64,000 nucleotides of DNA from Gossypium raimondii (lineage: Eukaryota > Streptophyta > Magnoliopsida > Malvales > Malvaceae): assembly GCF_025698545.1 (NCBI RefSeq), contig NC_068577.1, positions 23,701,250 through 23,765,249 of the forward strand, written 5' to 3'. The notes beneath the pieces were generated by a model, which was given only the letters and a program-made list of their open reading frames with translations, ran no database searches and had not been told where the DNA came from. Below are positions 11,045 to 23,102 of the stretch, piece after piece. The translations under genes were made by a program, and so were the position numbers. Position 1 is the stretch's first letter, and each line of letters starts with the position of its first letter.

Positions 11045-11670
11045 ATGGCTTTAACTCCATACGAGTATGATTTCCTTCACCAGCATACTTGTGAAGACTA
11101 CATCATCTCACAATCTCATGATATTTCTCCTCGTTTCATCAATGTTGAATTAACCAACTCTAGTTGCTTACCATAAACCTTTCGTTTCGAGCTTAACATT
11201 ATGGAGAACTAGTATGAGGTTCACCGAGTTCTGTTTCCCACATTTAAAAGACTCTGAATCAATACGGGCTCTGATGCTTATCACAGCTTCGTACATGATA
11301 TTTTTGCACGTGGGATGCGTAACATGAAGTCTTGCCTTTATGATCAGCAATACATGAATCCGTTGTGGAACACGATTACGATGATGACATTTTGATGGGA
11401 AGAGCTTTGGGTGAATCAACATCAAAGTTTGAAAGCAGTAACTATGGTACGGTTCCGGCTAAAGAGCCATTGGTTAAGGAGATGGTCAAGATGGTCAAAG
11501 TAGAAGTTGGAAATGAAGAAGATTGCATGATATGTTTGGAGGAGCTGGAGGTTGGGTTTTATGCTTTTTGGATGCCTTATTCTCATACTTTTCATTGCGA
11601 TTGCATCGAGAAGTGGCTGAAGCAGAGCCATTATTGTCCTACTTGTCGGCTCGAGATGCCAAAGGATTAG
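11045..11670 (+). pseudogene. RING-H2 finger E3 ubiquitin ligase-like pseudogene
   Basis: The last 100 or so codons (11344-11670) encode an acidic linker and a C-terminal RING-H2 finger: CMICLEELEVG, then SHTFHCDCIEKWL and CPTCR. Such proteins bind an E2 enzyme and ubiquitinate targets. The third zinc ligand, expected as Cys in the MPCSH motif, is Tyr (MPYSH), so zinc binding is compromised. Upstream, from an ATG at 11045, another frame reads MALTPYEYDFLHQ and continues with protein-like sequence (SDAYHSFVHDIFARGMRNMK) but has three in-frame stops. A frameshift near 11345-11365 is needed to join it to the finger. There are no introns. I read it as a decayed plant RING gene; the lineage within the family is not resolved. 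Confidence 0.7.
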
Positions 11671-13042
11671 GTTTAGATATGAACTTTTCATTCTTTCATT
11701 TGTTTGTTAGATAACTTTTTAAAATTGAAGCGAATTTATTTTTTATTAATAAATGAAATCATCATATTTTTCAAGAATATGAGGATTTATAAATAAATAT
11801 TAATAATTTTATTTAAACATAATTAAAAATAATTAATTATAAAAATCCTAAAACCTTATAACTTAAACATGAGATATTAAACCCTAAACACTTAAATTCA
11901 AGAGTTATTAATAATTATTAGTATTTATTTACAAGTCTTTCATATTTTTTGTTTAATTTAATGATAATGTGTCATGCTATTATTCATTAATGGTGCGTGA
12001 AAGTTATGCACTAAGGGCTATCAAGTATTATTCCATAATTTATAAAAACCATCTTGATGAATGAAATAACTTATTCAACGTTGAACTTAGTTAATTTTCA
12101 GCCAAATCAACAATGTCATTAATGATTTTAAGGGGATAATTATGGTAAGCCACATTGCACTCTCAACAGAAAAACGTAACTTCGAACTTTGGAGACGATA
12201 TTGTTGGGAGAGGGAGCCCAAAACATGGTTCGTAAAACAGGCATGAAGAATAACAAAATGGAGTTATTTAATTTCTTAGTATTTTTATTTAAAAAATTTT
12301 ATTTAAGTTTCATATACTAATAATTTGTTTATGTTGATTTCATTGTATTTGTGCATCTATATCGTGTTCATACTATTTTGTATTGGTTTTTATCTTTTAT
12401 TTTATTTTATGTTTGTGTTATATCTTAACACGGTGAATCTAGAAATCTTTTTAGGAGGAACCAAAATTAATTATAAAATTTTGAAAGGTCAAAATATAAT
12501 TTTATCATTTATTAATTTATAATTCATCATTTTCAAGGGATTAAAAGATTTTTTTTCATTTTCAGAGGCGAAATGTAATTTCATCATATATTAATTTATA
12601 ATTTCATTATTTATGAAGAGACTGAAATAACAATTTTTCATTCTTGACTGCAAATGCCCCTTAAATAAGCCCATGTGTCTCGATTTATTCCATTTTGCAC
12701 TTTAAAAAAATATATTTATGATTTCATTTGGTTCATGCTATGTCTCAATTAATCTCATATGTTGCATATTTTATCATACTGATTTAATTTTGCTTTAACA
12801 ATTGTTTATTTTGTTTATTTTGTTTAATGTACTATTTATGTGTTTTCATGTTATGTTTTATAAAATACATTTTAATTATTTTTTCATATTGTGTTTTTAT
12901 TGTGTATTACTTCATCTCATATTGTTCTTTATTACTTTGTTTGATTTCATAAAATACAAATTTGTTAATTTGTTACAATGATTCAATTTTAACATAAAAT
13001 TCATTCATTTAACAAATGAACCATTGAAATTGTAACTAAAAC
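11671..13042. other. AT-rich intergenic DNA, no gene seen
   Basis: No coding sequence supported. Between about 12440 and 12650, near-repeated lines with AATTTCATCAT and TATTAATTTATAATT occur two to three times, resembling a decayed noncoding repeat. Confidence 0.5.
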
Positions 13043-13047
13043 GATAT

Positions 13048-13397
13048 TGTTAGAGTTGAGTAACTCGAATCCTTGTAAAAATAAAATACATGCTAAAATA
13101 AAATAAAAGCAAAATCCATATAGAACTGTACTTTTTTATTTTACATTGATTAGAATAAGGTTTTTCAACCTTACTACACATCATCAATTTCACATTGATT
13201 AGAATAAGGTTTTTCAACCTATAAATAGATGTAGTCTAAACTCCTCTTGTATCATTCAAATTCGACATTAGTGAATTTTTTTTCTACCCTTGGTTTTTCT
13301 CGAAAGGGTTTTCCACGTAAAATCTGTGTGTTTTCTTTTTCTTTTTCTTATTTCTTTGCGATCGTTCTATATTGTTGTTATCGACATTAGTTTTACA
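13048..13397 (+). repeat. 5' LTR of copia element 1
   Basis: Begins TGTTAGAGTTGAG and ends TTAGTTTTACA. A 28-bp stretch containing TTAGAATAAGGTTTTTCAACC occurs twice (about 13145-13172 and 13192-13219) but only once in the 3' LTR, so the duplication arose after insertion or was lost from the 3' copy. A TATA-like CTATAAATAG lies directly after the second copy. Confidence 0.9.
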
Positions 13398-13398
13398 A

Positions 13399-13412
13399 AT
13401 TGATATCAAAGC
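13399..13412 (+). other. Degenerate primer-binding site of copia element 1
   Basis: ATTGATATCAAAGC one base after the LTR resembles the initiator-Met complement TGGTATCAGAGC with substitutions. Confidence 0.6.
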
Positions 13413-13441
13413 TTTTCGGGTTTCTTGTCTCGATCACGGTA

Positions 13442-16400
13442 ATGGCGACATTGAAGTATAATATTTTGTTGTTGGATTGCAACACTAGATTCGTATTGTG
13501 GCAAATAAATATGCAGGTAGTTCTTGCGCAAATGGATTTGGAGGATACCCTGCTAGGGATAGATAAGATGCATTTGACATTGACGGAATAAGAGAATAAG
13601 CGTAAAGATCGAAAGGCTTTAATGCAATTACATCTGCATTTTTTGAATGAAATGCTATAAGACATGATGAAGGAGAAGACTGTCGCTGCATTATGTGAAA
13701 AGTTGCAAAAGCTATGCATGTTGAAAACCCTAGCTAGAAACTTGCATATGAAGCAACGTCTTTATGCTAATTGTTTGGAGGAAGATGCGTCCGTGCACGA
13801 ACACTTAACTGTGTTTAAAGAAATTTTCTCAAACCTAGAGGCCATTGAGGTTCAGTGTGATAAAGAAGATTTAGGGTTAATCCTACTTTGTTCATTGCCC
13901 CCGTCTTATTCAACCTTTAGAGATACGATTTTGTATAGCCGCAAATCTCTCCCAGTTGATGAATTATATGCTTTCTTAACCTCGTATAACAGGATGAAAC
14001 ATCTTGTGGTTAGATCCGGCTCTCAGGGAGAGGGTCTCATTGTTCATAGGAGACAAGAACAAAATACTGATAATAATCGTAGGAGGACACAGGAACAAAA
14101 TCCTCACAGTAAATATAAAGGTAGATCGAGATCTTCAAACATAGGTAAAACTTGTAACTTCTGCAACTCTAAAGTAAGTGAGGAGTGAATCCTCGATTCT
14201 GGTTGCACCCTCCATATGACTCCCAATCGGGATTGGTTTACAATATATGAAATAGTCTCTGAATGTGTTATTTTGATAAGAAATAATGATTTATGTAAAA
14301 TCGCAAGTATTGGCACAAACAAAATTAATATGTTCGATGGAGTCATTAGAACACTTAATGGTGTACGACATGTACCAAAATTGAATAGGAATTTTATTTC
14401 GTTTAGTACTCTTGATTCAAAAGGGCACAAGCACGCAACTAAAAGTAGGGTTCTAAAGATTAACAAGGCTTCCCTCATTGTGATGAAAGGGAAGAGAAGG
14501 ATTGTCAAGTTATATGTTTTGCAAGGTTCTACTATTACTGGTGATGCAGCTGTCACTTCCTCTTCCTTGTTAGATGATGATGTTACTAAAATTTGGCAAA
14601 TGCGTCTAAGGCATATGAGTGAGAATGGCATGGCAGTATTAAGCAAAAGAGGACTTCTCGATGGACAAGGCATGAGCAAATCGAATTTTTGTGAGCACAA
14701 CATTTTTGGGAAGAGAGTTTGATTCACCAAAGGAATCCATAACACGAAGGGAACGCTGGATTATTTTCATTCTAATCTTTGGGGACCATCCAGAGTCCCT
14801 TCAAGGGGTGGCACTAATTATATGCTGACGATCATTAATGATATTTCCAGAAAAGTTTGGGCATTCTTCCTGAAGTAGAAAAGTGATGTGTTTTTCATAT
14901 TTAAGGATTCGAAAACTATGATCTAGAAGAAGACAGAAAAATAGATAAAACACCTCCGCACAGATAATGGCTTCGAATTCTGTTTTGATGAGTTTAATCA
15001 ATTGTGCAAATCAGAATGACTTGTAAGCCACTTGATAGTTCATCATACTCCACAACAAAATGGCATTGCAGAACGGATGAATAGAACAATCATGGAAAAG
15101 GTTCGATGTATGTTGTCGAATGCTTGTTTACCAAATTCATTTTGGACTGAAGTGACTCTACTGCATGTTTTTTTATTAACCAGTCTTCGTCTATTGCCAT
15201 TGAGAAAAAGACTCCACAAAAGGTATGGTCAGGTAATCATCCTGCTGGTTATTCTGATTTGGAGATTTTTGGGTGTTTTGCATATGCTCATGTTGATAAT
15301 GGGAATTGGAAACTAGATCCATTAAATGTGTTTTTCTTGGTTATAAGACTGGTGTTAAAGGGTATAAGTTATGGTGTCACGAAAATAGAAAAGTTGTGAT
15401 TAATAGATATGTTATTTTTTTTATGAAACTGCTATGCTACCTAACTTATCTCTTAAAAACTCTTCTAATAAAGACCGACAAAAGCAGGTGAAGCTTCAGA
15501 TTGATCCATGATCTACAACAGAGTCTATTCCCCAAGTTCGTACAGAAACTCAGAGTAGAGTTGCTTCTTCACCACAATATTCTATTGCCAAGAACAGACC
15601 TAGAAGAGAAATTACACCTCCAAAGAGGTACGCTGAGGCTGATCTAGTTGCTTATACTTTAAATGTGGCTGAATATATAAATGCAAACCAAGAGCCATCT
15701 ACTTATTCCTAGGTAGTTAGCTATGAAAATTCAAGAAAGTGGATGGTTGCCATGCAAGAATAGATGAAATCATTCCATAAGAATAGAACATGGCATCTAG
15801 TAAAGCTTTCTAAAGGTAAAAAAGTTGTTCGTTGTAAATGGGTGTTCAAAAAAAAGAAGAAACTCTAGGAGTTGAAGAACCCAGATATAAAACAAGGCTA
15901 GTTGTAAAATGTTACAGTTAGATTCCAGGTGTAGACTTCATGATGTCCTTTCTCCAATATTGAAGCATAGTTCGATTCAAGTCTTGCTTGGTATTGTGGT
16001 CATGTATAATTTAGAGCTTGAGCAATTAGATGTAAAAATAGCATTCTTGCATGGAAAACTTGATGAATATATTTATATGAAACAACTAGAGGATTTTATA
16101 GTCTCAGAAAAATAAGGGCTATGCTTGTTTGCTGAAAAAGTCCCTTTATGGCTTGAAACAGTCACCAAGGAAGTGGTACAAGAGGTTTGATTCTTTTAAG
16201 ACTACTCACGATTTCAAAAGAAGCAGCTTAAACAAATTTGTTTATTTTAAGAAAAACAGTGATGGTTCTTTTGTGTATCTACTCCTCTATGTTAGTGACA
16301 TGTTGATAGTAGCCAAAGATAAAGGAGAGATAAGGAAGGTCAAAGCCCAGTTTAGTAAATAATTTGAGATGAAATATTTGGGAGCAGCAAAGAAGATACT

Positions 16401-17050
16401 TGGGATGACGATTCTAAGACATAGAAAAACATATAAATTGTACCTAAGTTAGAAATGATACATTAAGAAAGTTTTTTGTAGGTTCAATATGCAGAATGAC
16501 AAACCTATTAGTACTCCATTAGCAGCCCACTTTAGACTTTCATCGGCTTTTTCTCCACAATCAGATGATTAGATTGACTACATGTCACGTGTTCCATATT
16601 CTAGTGCAATGAAATCTCTAATGTATTTTATGGTTTGCTCACATCCAAATTTATCATAAGCAGCTAGTGTAGTTAGTAGATACATGGAGAATTGCGGTAA
16701 AGAACACTAAGGCTTGTAAAGAAGCTATTTTGTTAAAGAGACTTTTTGGTCAACTCAGTAAAGACTTTCAGATCAGTACAATGTTTTGTGATAGTCAGCG
16801 TGTCATCTTCCTTACGAAAGATCAAATGTTTCATGAGAGAACAAAGCACATTGATGTTCGAAGTCATTTTGTGCATGATATTATTACTTGTGGAGATATT
16901 GTTGTGAGTAAAGTTGGTACTCATGAAAATCCTATAGATATGATGACTAAGTTACTTCCTATAACCAAGTTGGTGTTCATTGTTGAAGAACACCCCTTAA
17001 GGGGGTTTCGAGGAAAGGTGGTGAACTTGTTCGTTAAGAGTTCGTGGTAA
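13442..17050 (+). pseudogene. Copia polyprotein (gag-protease-integrase-RT-RNase H), broken
   Basis: From the ATG at 13442, a gag of the UBN2 type runs to about 14188 with two in-frame stops (near 13590 and 13657). It includes LHMKQRLYANCLEE and LILLCSLPPSYSTFRDTIL. The zinc knuckle is cut after CNFC, and the protease active site (DSGC, about 14200) follows a TGA that replaces Trp. Integrase shows the GAG-pre-integrase block near 14600 and HTPQQNGIAERMNRTIME near 15045. RT shows QLDVKIAFLHGKLDEYIYM near 16025 and the catalytic box as YVSDML where active copies have YVDDML, losing one Asp. RNase H ends with TKHIDVRSHFVHD (about 16835-16880). Frames change several times after 15300. Confidence 0.9.
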
Positions 17051-17088
17051 AGAACTTGTTCGCTAAGAATTCATATCAAAGTGGAGAT

Positions 17089-17421
17089 TGTAAGAGTTAA
17101 GTAACTCGAATCCTTATTACAACAAAATATAGTGGTAAAATAAAATAAAAGTAAAATACATATAGAATTATACTTATTTTATTTTACATTAATTAGAATA
17201 AGGTTTTTCAACCTATAAATAAATGTCGTCTAAACTCCCCTTGTATCATTTGAATTCGACATTAGTGAATTTTCTTCTCCTCTGCTCTTGGTTTTTCCCA
17301 AAAGGGTTTTTCACATAAAATATGTGTGTTTTCTTTTTATTTTTATTTTTATTTTTATTTTTATTTTTATTTTTATTTTTTGCAATCATTCTATATTGCG
17401 ATTATCGACGTTAGTTTTACA
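17089..17421 (+). repeat. 3' LTR of copia element 1
   Basis: Begins TGTAAGAGTTAAG and ends TTAGTTTTACA. Compared with the 5' LTR it lacks the 28-bp duplication and has an expanded TTTTTA microsatellite. Confidence 0.9.
17333..17381 (+). repeat. (TTTTTA)n microsatellite in the 3' LTR
   Basis: About eight tandem TTTTTA units. The 5' LTR has only two or three imperfect CTTTTT-type units at the equivalent place, so the array expanded after insertion. Confidence 0.85.
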
Positions 17422-17426
17422 GATAT

Positions 17427-18745
17427 TAATAAGAACACAGTCAGACTTGAAGACCCACACATATATCTTAAATTTGGGTACTAAAGACTCAGGACCTCTA
17501 TTTTTTTTCCAATTTATCCAAGATCTCATTGATTATCCTATCATATCATACATTCATATGGGCACAAATAACATAACACAACAACTCTTTACTATTCAGT
17601 CATTTCCTAACCTTTTGTACCAATTTTTAAATAGTTTAAAGTACATTCAAATATAATAAATTCACAATTCAACCACAAACATTACATATATGTATATAAC
17701 TATACCATATGAACTTACCAAGTACAATCAACGATAATATAAGTTTCGTGGACTAATCGCAACTTTTCTTTCTTGTTGATTATCTACCGTTGATTCAAAT
17801 ATTGATTTATACGGTAATTCATTTCAAATTATCAGTTTCAATTATCTTATAACCTCTTATTCTATGCATATGACATTTTAATTTAACTTTCCACAAATTC
17901 CTAAAGTTTTTACTTTATTCAATTTAGTCCCTAAAATCAAAATAAACATATCTTTCACATTTAAACCTCATTTTCAATCTAATTTCAATCTCATCCTTTT
18001 GCAACTCTCTAATATCAATATATATAGAAATTTAACATAAATTTTGAATTTTTACACTTTAGTCCTTGTGTTCACAACTAACAAATTTCACTTTCTAAAT
18101 TAGTCTTTTTTTTTTCATTCTAAGCTTATAAACTAACATTAACACTAAAAGCTTCAAAAATCATCAATGGAACATTAGAATACTTTAACAGTTTCACAAT
18201 TTAATCATTGGGCTAGCTAAATCAAGCTACAACGATTTCAAAAACATAAAATTTACGAAAAATGAGCTTGGTTTGGACTTACAAGCAAAGGAAGAAGCTT
18301 GGTAGAATTTCCTAGCTTCTTAACAATGAAGAAACGGTGAAGAGAATGAAAGAAAGATGAAGATGGCCACATTTCTTTTATGTTATTGTGTTTGAATCTC
18401 TTTTAATCAAAATTAATATTAATTTATATAACAATTAAACATAAAGAAAATTCCCACTAACTGTCCATGTCTTTCAAAAAGTGGTTATTTTACACATAAA
18501 TCCCTGAATAATTACCATTCAAGTCTTTTTAACTAATAAAAATCAATAGCGATTAACTTTCAGTTTTTCTGATTTAATCCTTGTACCTTAATTATTAATC
18601 GGTCAACAAAATTATGGGACCAAAATCAATATAACACCATAATAGACTAGTAAATATTAAATAATAATATTTATTGACTCGATAATTGAAAATAAAATTT
18701 TGAAACCATTATTTTCAACACCACCGAAAAACAAACTGTTAAAGT
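17427..18745 (-). repeat. Decayed gypsy-type LTR fragment
   Basis: Read on the minus strand from about 18745, the sequence starts with a TTTAACAGTTTGTTTTTCGG-like line. It then has alternating stretches of the 'rate-of-lettering' kind seen in chromovirus LTRs, including a motif with GGTGTTGAAAATAATGGTTTC. Coding potential is nil. The left boundary is not visible; it abuts the target duplication of copia element 1. The identification rests on general resemblance to Malvaceae gypsy LTR starts (TGTAACAGCCC). Confidence 0.4.
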
Positions 18746-19215
18746 CCCACCCTTTAATTATGAAAGGACTAATAGAAAAGAATGGTGAAAGAATAATTAA
18801 GGAAAAATAATGACAAACAAAAACTTACCAACAAGAGAAGAAACTCGAAAAAATTTACAAAAAACAAATAAGAGACTAAAAGAAAAGCAACAATAAAATA
18901 AACAAAGAAAATGCATAGACTCTTAAAAGGCTATTTATGAACAAAGAAGCAACAAAAATCTAAAAATATTAAAGGAAAGAAACATAATAAAAATGACAGT
19001 CCAAACAACCCAAATGACACCACATTGTATGATACCATTATGCTCATTAAAGATGTGGTTTTGAAAATTTAAGCTAGTGTTATTAGTAATCATTACGTAT
19101 TACTTTGGTACACCCAGTGACACTACCAATGTCAATGATAACAGCCAAACACCTAAAACAACAAGTAAAGTAGAATCAAGGGCCTCCACTTTATGAAGCC
19201 CCCATTGACTTGAGG
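18746..19215. other. AT-rich intergenic DNA, no gene seen
   Basis: A-rich sequence between the decayed LTR fragment and copia element 2. No recognisable feature. Confidence 0.5.
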
Positions 19216-19220
19216 GTGAC

Positions 19221-21531
19221 TATTGGGAAATGTGTCCATATTATAGTAAACATGCAACTATTTTCTATTTATTTAAACGATAAATAAAAATATAAAGTTA
19301 ATTTCACATTTCACTATTATTCCTTTTGTATTTCTGTCTTTTATATTTTGCATGCATAGCGAAATTGTGACAAGCAAATATTAGCTCATTGATTGTTTAA
19401 GTTCAAACTAAAAATAATTGGTACTGTAAGAACGTTCACATTGTGAGAAAGATAACTTACTTCAACAGGTACTCTGAATAAGTCTGTAATCCCGTAAAAA
19501 AATCAAAGTGGGCATTTGATTTAAATACTGAGAAGGATTATTATGTCGTCTACAATTCCAATTGGGGTGATGGCTAGTCTTGGCTACCGGAGCAGTTGAC
19601 TCCACGAGTAGAGACATAGATGTATTCATTGGTAAAATGATACATTAGACTGGACCCAAGATGAATTAATTCTAAATATGTTTGTGAATAAATACACTTG
19701 TGATGTTCATGATGTGATTTACCTAAATTCTAAGTTAGTCACTGACCAGACGTATACAACTCATGTGCTTTGATATAAGTGGAGGCTTATGCTCTAAAGA
19801 TGATCGAGCCCATAACCGGTATGTTGGGTACATGACTTGTGTATGGCATGGCTATACTAGCAACATTGCAATTCATAGCTCAATTATAAAGTTAATGATA
19901 CTCTCTCATTAGCATTATGTAGAATGATAAATATAGAACGTGGTCAGGGGTTGCTCGTTCTCGAACGAGCAATTTACCACAGTCATTTGTTGACAATGAC
20001 CATTTTAATCATTAAGAAGACACAATGGTGACAATGAGATAAAATAGGATTGTATTGAGTGAACGGATTTAACTCAAAGGAATTAATGGTATCATATGAG
20101 AGTAACACACACATGACGAGGTCATTAGACAAAATAGTTGGATAAATTATTTTCATAAATAGTATACAATAAGGAGTTTTCAATCACGATACTTCTTGTA
20201 GACTAACTCCATGATTAAGTAATTGTGAAATATCGGAACGATACTTCTGGACATAATTGTACTTACTAGAGCCTAATTGTATATGTCTGATTGGTCCCTC
20301 TGCTAGCTCAACAAAAACTCGATTGGATTACTTTTGAATTAGAAGAAAATTTTACGACATTAGAAATAGTTTATTTGAGTCGATTTATTTGATGTGGAAT
20401 TAAATTAGGCGGTCGTGAGAATTGTTCAACTAGAAAATTTGATTAAAGATTTTTCTTGAAAAATTAATTTGGAAAATCTAAGTGATTTTTGAAAAAATTA
20501 ATTTTGATCAAGTAAAATTAAATTAATCAAAATAATTAAAATTAATATAATATTGTTGAAAATTAATTTTCAAGTCAGACAATTAGTTCAATCGGTAATT
20601 GGACCTTAGATCCTAAATTGGGCCCGGGATCCCAAAATCGAGACCAATACCCAAAAATTGGTTGACCCGGGCTCGATATGTGAAACTGGACCGACGGTCC
20701 AACTAGCGGCTAAACCGGACTAGTCAGGCCATCACTAACTCTGACTGGACGGGTCGTCACTAACTGGATACAACAGTGTCGGCTACTGCAATGGCGACAT
20801 TCTGGTGGCCGGCGGTTGTTGAGTAGTGGAAGAGTTACACTCCTACTAGGACTCTACCAGAAAATTTGATTTTAGTTTAACTATTTCAAAAATAATATTA
20901 TTTTAATAATTTAATATTAAATTTAATTTAATACTAATCTTAATAATATTTTATTAATTTAATATTAAAGTGATTATCTTAATATTCAATTTAATTTAAT
21001 ATTTATCTTGTTGATAAACATTAAATTATTTTAATAAGATTTAATATTAAATATAAATATTATATTAAATTTAATATTAAAGTGATTAAGTTTAATCATA
21101 GTTGAACTCTCTAAACTCCCCTTATATAAAGAGAGCATTTGGTCATTATTTGAAACACAATTGTATTCAAGAGAAAGTTGTACAGAGAAAATTCTCTGAA
21201 AAGCTTATTTCAAAAAATTTCTAGAGATATTTTTCTGATTTACAACTTAACCAGAAGTTTAGAGAAATTACGAAATTACCCCACTGGTAATTTTCGTGAA
21301 AAATTTTCTGATTTGAAGTGAGCCTACACTCGACAGACATGAACTTGAGGATAGCGAAGAAAACTACTTGGTCAAAGTGTTCATCCTAATCGAATCGAAA
21401 AGGTACAATTTTGATTAAATGTTTATTATTTTAGATATCACAACAAGTATCTTGTTTTGACAAAATTTTTAAAACTCTATTTTCCTTAAATTTATTTTCC
21501 GCTGCGTTTTTCAAACCTGTTTTTTCCAACA
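19221..21531 (+). repeat. 5' LTR of copia element 2
   Basis: It pairs with 28951-31327. It is very AT-rich, with a GC-richer block near 20620-20820, long AATTTAATATTAAA runs near 20900-21080, and a TATA-like CTTATATAAAGAGAG near 21121. It ends CCAACA. Confidence 0.92.
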
Positions 21532-21533
21532 AT

Positions 21534-21545
21534 TGGTATCAAAGC
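21534..21545 (+). other. Primer-binding site of copia element 2
   Basis: TGGTATCAAAGC two bases after the LTR differs by one base from the initiator tRNA-Met complement. Confidence 0.85.
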
Positions 21546-23102
21546 TAGGTTGTGTTCTATTTATAAGTATAAACATCTAATCAAAATAATTTTCTCTTCT
21601 TCTTGAATGCTTTGATTGCATATAAAGTGACATTCTTTAGATCTTATGCATTTTTTGAGTTAAATATGAGAATAAATGTGATATTATATATTTGTTATAT
21701 AATTTTTTTTATTGTTGAGGTTGTGGTTTATAGGAAATAGACTGTGGACTATTATCTCCACGTAGGTCTATTTTTTTAAAATTCATAGAATTCTGGTGAG
21801 TCGGAAACATATATAGGATTTAAATGTAATTTTTCAAAAGGATTCCATGACAAGGAAAATATGCGATGGCGGTTGAAGCCTAAGGAATGCCATGTGGCAA
21901 AAAATTATGTAATTTTATTTTATTTTTTCATTTATTTTCTAGAAATAGAAGCATGGAAACCTTGGCTGGAAATTTTATTTTAATTACCTATCTCATTGTA
22001 TATCTATTTTATAATTGTTTATAATATTTATATGAAGTAATGTTATAATTGTGATATATATCTGAGATGATCCACAATTGATCGTTTAAAAATAAGAAGT
22101 GTGGTAATGTAAAAATACATATGTTGTATTGTTCCATTCACTTCTTTACGTTATTCAATAACTATGAGAAATATGGCAATGAGAAGGTGCATGTCTAGAA
22201 TTGGCTCTAGCTAGGAAATGTTTGATTTTTAAGCGGTCAAATTTGACTCACCTCCCTTTCTTGGGACCCTACCTAGTGCACGATTCACATTCACTTCTTT
22301 GATTTTTCCCTCAAAAGAAAAATTGTGGAGAATCAAAATTGTTTGTTTTTATGATTGATTGATTCTTGTGAATAAATGTGAATATTATAAAATTGTCGTA
22401 GCATGCCATGTATATATTGGAAGCATGTCATTTAGGTTAGGCAAGAATGTCACTAGGACTATTGTATAATCATTCTTTAAATTTGGGATAAAAAAACCTT
22501 GCATGTTTTTAAAATATTAAGTGGGAGAGAACGTCATTGAACAAGACCTACGGCGTCCATTGATGGTCCCTGAGTGATAACATGATAAAGTTTCAAGCCG
22601 ATTTCTACCTTGGTCGCACCCTAAAGTAAACTTTGTCATATGGGTTCACTAGATAGGATTTCCTTTTAAGGACAACTAATCATGCATGACTTTCAGATAG
22701 ATTGTCTCAAGATCACTCACAAATGAGAGCATGTTCATGATGGTTGTTGAATCAATGGTTACACACTCAAGACCATCTCTTATTAAGTAATTTCCTAATA
22801 AACGATATTTAAGCTAAAGATGATGACCAAACGTTAAACAATCGTTAGTTCATATAGAGTCTTAAGAATTAAGATTCACGAACTAATTGGATGTAATCCA
22901 TATTCTTGCTAGTTGATCATGGGACCCCAATGAGACATGGTTGATGGGTGTAAGAATGATCGTAGCAACAAAAAAATATTTTCAAGGTTTTAATACAAGA
23001 CACATGCATCATACTGCATTCTTGATATGTTGCTGAAATGAAAAATATTTGCTTAATACAAATGTAGTAATTAGAGAATCTTTATTTTTTTTCAATTCAA
23101 AT
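21546..23102 (+). other. Long untranslated leader of copia element 2
   Basis: About 1.5 kb between the primer-binding site and the gag ATG without an ORF of note. Long leaders with packaging signals are known in several large plant copia lineages; here nothing specific can be identified. Confidence 0.6.

Larger units (their letters stand above)
13048..17421 (+). mobile_element. Ty1/copia retrotransposon, complete structure but dead
   Basis: It is flanked by perfect target duplications GATAT (13043-13047 and 17422-17426). LTRs are 13048-13397 and 17089-17421. A primer-binding-like site follows the 5' LTR and a purine-rich AAAGTGGAGA precedes the 3' LTR. Domain order is gag, protease, integrase, RT, RNase H, diagnostic of copia. 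Stops and frameshifts throughout mean it is not autonomous. Confidence 0.95.

Noticed and set aside
11168..11691. Minus-strand ORFs over the RING pseudogene
   Set aside because: Antisense shadows of the finger-coding frame.
14104..14745. Minus-strand ORF of 213 codons
   Set aside because: Exactly antisense to the copia gag-protease-integrase frame; a shadow.
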